DNA from: Hymenobacter sp. GOD-10R
GTDB lineage: Bacteria > Bacteroidota > Bacteroidia > Cytophagales > Hymenobacteraceae
Assembly (NCBI RefSeq): GCF_035609205.1
Contig: NZ_CP141184.1
Location: forward strand, 5,153,001-5,217,000
Length of the DNA: 64,000 nucleotides
Direction: 5' to 3'
In this document: positions 61,260 to 64,000 of the stretch, one piece after another
Position numbering within the stretch: the first letter of the stretch is position 1
How the letters are laid out: each line of letters opens with the position of its first letter
Made by a program: the position numbers and the translations under genes
The notes under the pieces: model-generated
Told to the model about the DNA's origin: nothing
Database searches by the model: none
The model's input: only the letters and a program-made list of their open reading frames with translations

Positions 61260-63365
61260 ATGGTTTTTTTGTACTTCCGAATTCGAGCAGTCATCATGCT
61301 ACTCGATTTAGAGTTAAGAAATCCTTTTCGAGCGCTAGCACATTCCGCTGCGAAAATGCTTCCTTACTATTTTCTGCTGATTCTGCTGTGGGCAGGTACT
61401 GTTTTCAATCCGGTTTTTGCTGTACAAGCAGTACCTGATTGTGGTTTTCAGACCCATACACAAGCGTATTATGGCTCAGCGGCAGCTGGTACGTATCTTA
61501 CTGATCACTTTTTCGCCGCCTTTCCTACCGGGCTGCTTGCGGGCTGTTCTACCGGGCGTACGCTTAGGCTGACTTCTGCTGCAGCCGTAACAAACTTCCT
61601 GCCCTCCGCTACCAGCACCAATGAAGTCCTTGATGCTAGCTATATCAATCCTGTTAAACCTGGAGGGAGTAGCGTAAATGTATACTCGAGCAACTTTGCC
61701 GGCCAGGTAGTTGCGCTAACCTTGTCAGTGGGCTTCGACTTAGCTGATGCAAGCTACAGCAGCGCCAACATCCCACTTAAGGATGCTATTATCATCAATG
61801 GCACGTTCGCGGGGAAAACGGTCAATTTTGTTTTGACGCAGGCGAACCTAGCGCTAGGTGGCTGCACTAGCCAGTACTCAGTGGAGCAGTTGAACACCAT
61901 CATTACAGCTATCAACGAAGGATACGAAAGTGGCAAAATTGGTGATTTGCTGACTTGTTCGGGCGCTTGTTCGGTTCCCGTGCCTACTGTAGTAGGAACG
62001 GTAGCTTACTGCCAAGGTTCGGCAACCAGCCCACTCAGTAACAGCATCACGGCGGCCAATGGCGCTACGATTAACGTCTATACCACCGCCGCAGGCAGCA
62101 CACCCCTAGCCAGCAATTTTCAGCCGTCGACGGCTGCCATAAGCAGCACCACCTACTACGTCTCCCAAACTATCGGTGCTTGCGAAAGCAATCGTATTCC
62201 GGTTGTCGTCGGAATCGTTAACAAGCCTAGCCCCCCTACTATCGTTAGCTCGCTGCTGACGAACACCAGCAACGTAGCCGCTTGGGGTGACTCTTTTACG
62301 GATTCCAACTTCGGTCGCTACCCAGCGGTATTGTCGAGACTCAGTGGCTACAATGTCAAGAACCTAGGTGTTGGTGGACAAACTTCCGCACAGGTTAAAA
62401 CCCGCATGCTAGCTGATGCCGAGAAGCGCACGTGGCCCTCTATCATCTGGGCCGGGCGCAACGATACCCGCGACCAGCTTGCTCAAACCCAGGCGAACAT
62501 TGCGACCATGGTGGCCAATCTGACGCACACTAATTATTTAGTGTTATCTGTGTTCAATGGCGACGGGGAAGGCAAGGGGACGTATGCCTATCAGCAAATC
62601 CTAGCTTTGAATGCTGCCCTGGCTAAAACATACGGTAGCCACTACCTAGATGTGCGCAGCTATATGGTGACGCAGTATAACACCAGCAGTTCGCAGGATG
62701 CTGTCAACTTCACGGCTGACATTCCTCCTGTTTCGCTCCGCCAAGATTTCTTACACCCCAACAACGCTGGTAGCGACTTGATAGCCAACTACATTTACGC
62801 ACACCTGAATCAACTTGTAAGCGGTGGAGTAGCAGTACAATACTGCCAGAACGCAGAAGCTACCCCGCTTACCGCTGCTTTCAATACTCCTTCTACGGGG
62901 GCTGTTCTACGCTTTTACGATAGTGCTACAGCTACCGTCCCCGTAGGCTCCGGCAACACTTTTAGCCCTCCCACCTCGACGTTGGGCAGCACGGTCTACT
63001 ATGTATCACAGGCCATTGGCACTTGCGAAAGCACTCGTATCCCTATCTTAGTAAACGTAAATGATTGCGCCGCTATGGGGCGTGGGAGCCTAGGTTCGAC
63101 TGATGTCGAAACCTTAACAGTATTCCCAGATCCATTTGATACGCAGGCTACCGTAGGCGTTTACCTACCAGCAGGACAACCATATACCTTAGAGCTTTAC
63201 AATTCTACAGGAGAGCTGGTAAGACACTTGGCACAGGGTACTACTACAACCAGCGAACAGCGTACCTTCTCCATTAGTGGCACTCCCTTAGCTGCGGGCC
63301 TCTACATCGTACGCCTCAATGCCGGTCATGCAAGCCAGAGTCGGCGCTTGCTCCTCGTTAGATAA
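61260..63365 (+). CDS. T9SS-secreted protein with an SGNH hydrolase between Ig-like modules
   Basis: A 701-residue secreted protein. The signal peptide is long; ATG 61356 (MLPYYFLLILLWAGT...) would give a shorter one, so the start is uncertain. A beta-rich N-terminal domain (about 60-240) is followed by an Ig-like module ending TYYVSQTIGACESNRIPVVV (about 250-325). The SGNH/GDSL hydrolase domain (about 330-515) has WGDSFTDS (block I, S345), NLGVGGQTS (block II), WAGRND (block III) and DFLHPN (D496 and H499, block V). A second Ig-like module repeats (TVYYVSQAIGTCESTRIPIL). The end is a T9SS domain (TVFPDPFDTQATV, LLLVR). Probable esterase or lipase at the cell surface; the substrate is unknown. 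Confidence 0.85.
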   Translation: MVFLYFRIRAVIMLLDLELRNPFRALAHSAAKMLPYYFLLILLWAGTVFNPVFAVQAVPDCGFQTHTQAYYGSAAAGTYLTDHFFAAFPTGLLAGCSTGRTLRLTSAAAVTNFLPSATSTNEVLDASYINPVKPGGSSVNVYSSNFAGQVVALTLSVGFDLADASYSSANIPLKDAIIINGTFAGKTVNFVLTQANLALGGCTSQYSVEQLNTIITAINEGYESGKIGDLLTCSGACSVPVPTVVGTVAYCQGSATSPLSNSITAANGATINVYTTAAGSTPLASNFQPSTAAISSTTYYVSQTIGACESNRIPVVVGIVNKPSPPTIVSSLLTNTSNVAAWGDSFTDSNFGRYPAVLSRLSGYNVKNLGVGGQTSAQVKTRMLADAEKRTWPSIIWAGRNDTRDQLAQTQANIATMVANLTHTNYLVLSVFNGDGEGKGTYAYQQILALNAALAKTYGSHYLDVRSYMVTQYNTSSSQDAVNFTADIPPVSLRQDFLHPNNAGSDLIANYIYAHLNQLVSGGVAVQYCQNAEATPLTAAFNTPSTGAVLRFYDSATATVPVGSGNTFSPPTSTLGSTVYYVSQAIGTCESTRIPILVNVNDCAAMGRGSLGSTDVETLTVFPDPFDTQATVGVYLPAGQPYTLELYNSTGELVRHLAQGTTTTSEQRTFSISGTPLAAGLYIVRLNAGHASQSRRLLLVR

Positions 63366-63428
63366 TATTCAGTAAGCGCGTAGCACTGCCTGGCATCTGC
63401 TACGCGCTTATCATACCTAGCTAGAAAC

Positions 63429-63462
63429 GAAAAGGCTCCGCACTTACGCGCGGAGCCTTTTC
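63429..63462. terminator. bidirectional terminator between the SGNH gene and rpsT
   Basis: Perfect 13-bp arms 63429-63441 and 63450-63462 (GAAAAGGCTCCGC paired with GCGGAGCCTTTTC) with A/T tails. The genes on either side are convergent. Confidence 0.9.
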
Positions 63463-63490
63463 TATAAAAAGAGCAGAAGCAGTCCTGTGC

Positions 63491-63748
63491 TTAGGCAGCC
63501 AGTGACTTCACGAACTTAGCCAACTTCGATTTGTTGTTAGCGGCTTTGTTCTTGTGGATGATGTTCTTCTTTGCCAAACGATCCAGCATAGAAGATACTT
63601 TCTTCAGCAGCTCTTGTGCTTCAGTAGCATCTGTGGTAGCACGTAGCTTCTTAACAGCTGTGCGGGTCGATTTAGCTTGGTAACGGTTCAACACGCGCTT
63701 TGCTTCGTTGGAGCGGATGCGCTTGAGGGCCGACTTGTGATTCGCCAT
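63491..63748 (-). CDS. rpsT: 30S ribosomal protein S20
   Basis: An 85-residue, very basic, all-helical protein. ATG 63748 gives MANHKSALKRIRSNEAKRVL, the classic S20 start, and the C-terminal HKNKAANNKSKLAKFVKSL fits. It binds 16S rRNA early in assembly. An open frame upstream to 63799 is not part of the protein. A -33/-7 promoter lies 48 bases upstream. Confidence 0.96.
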   Translation of the reverse strand: MANHKSALKRIRSNEAKRVLNRYQAKSTRTAVKKLRATTDATEAQELLKKVSSMLDRLAKKNIIHKNKAANNKSKLAKFVKSLAA

Positions 63749-63796
63749 GGTATATAGAATTGACGTTCTGCTCGGTTTTGATTCAGTTTGGGTTTG

Positions 63797-63827
63797 CAAA
63801 GGTACGAGTTCCGTTCAAAATAGCAAA
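63797..63827 (-). promoter_or_regulatory. Bacteroidota promoter for rpsT
   Basis: On the minus strand TTTG (63827-63824) and TACCTTTG (63804-63797) are 19 bases apart, a full -33/-7 pair. It is the best promoter in the window. Confidence 0.85.
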
Positions 63828-64000
63828 CCTAGCTTACTTATTTCCCGCTTCTTTACGCATTCTGACCTCAAATGGCTTTTTGGCTTATACAGAAGCAGCC
63901 ATGTTAAAGCCTAGCTATTAAGCCAATTTCTAGGTAATGCAACGAAATTACGGGCTAGCATGCGTCTATACCTACTAGCATGGTATTAGCAACTTAGTCG

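Overview
The window looks like chromosome from a member of the Bacteroidota, most probably a Hymenobacter-type bacterium (Cytophagales, Hymenobacteraceae). The evidence is four proteins with a C-terminal type IX secretion (T9SS) sorting domain, an Oar-like TonB-dependent receptor, promoter -7 elements of the form TAnnTTTG, a PorV/PorQ-like outer-membrane protein, an IPExxxVDY-family gene, and the order rnc-fabF-acpP-IPExxxVDY-pyk. I see no rRNA, insertion sequence, prophage, CRISPR array or plasmid function. The genus is inferred from protein style, not from a marker gene.

Region 1 (1-10500, almost all minus strand) is part of a surface-polysaccharide locus. It holds an ABC-2 polysaccharide exporter permease (cut by the window edge), a GtrB/DPM1-like glycosyltransferase, an AT-rich acyltransferase-3 gene, a three-gene set for an N-acylated 3-amino-deoxyhexose (FdtA-like ketoisomerase, RffC-like GNAT, DegT-family aminotransferase), a UDP-xylose pair (UDP-glucose dehydrogenase and UDP-glucuronate decarboxylase), and an asparagine synthase. 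Region 2 (10500-23200) is mixed: an acyl-CoA-binding protein (unusual in bacteria), a GlcD-type flavoprotein, an NlpC/P60 lipoprotein, the TonB receptor, tRNA-Ala(GGC), the cysteine pair cysE and cysK, a cupin, and a large beta-helix T9SS cargo.

Region 3 (23200-34500) holds cell-envelope and transport genes: a HEAT/cyclophilin lipoprotein, a MurG-like glycosyltransferase, a polytopic membrane protein, lipoproteins of the DUF4136 and DUF4397 types, an ABC exporter and an MFS transporter. Region 4 (34500-47400, all plus strand) is the most distinctive part. Three tandem DUF3857/transglutaminase-like proteins, of which only the third keeps the catalytic Cys-His, are followed by two paralogous secreted metzincin proteases. 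Between the proteases sits a small gene encoding only the protease propeptide-like domain on a probable lipoprotein anchor.

Region 5 (47400-64000) is mainly housekeeping: a translationally coupled outer-membrane pair, yidD, lgt, glutamine-dependent nadE, a zinc-ribbon protein overlapping a membrane protein, the fatty-acid/RNase III/pyruvate kinase block, an 818-base AT-rich gap, a T9SS protein with an SGNH hydrolase domain between two Ig-like modules, and rpsT. Most genes are separated by clear hairpin terminators, many placed so that they serve convergent genes on both sides. A genome-wide trait visible throughout is an excess of the tetranucleotide CTAG, which most bacteria avoid.
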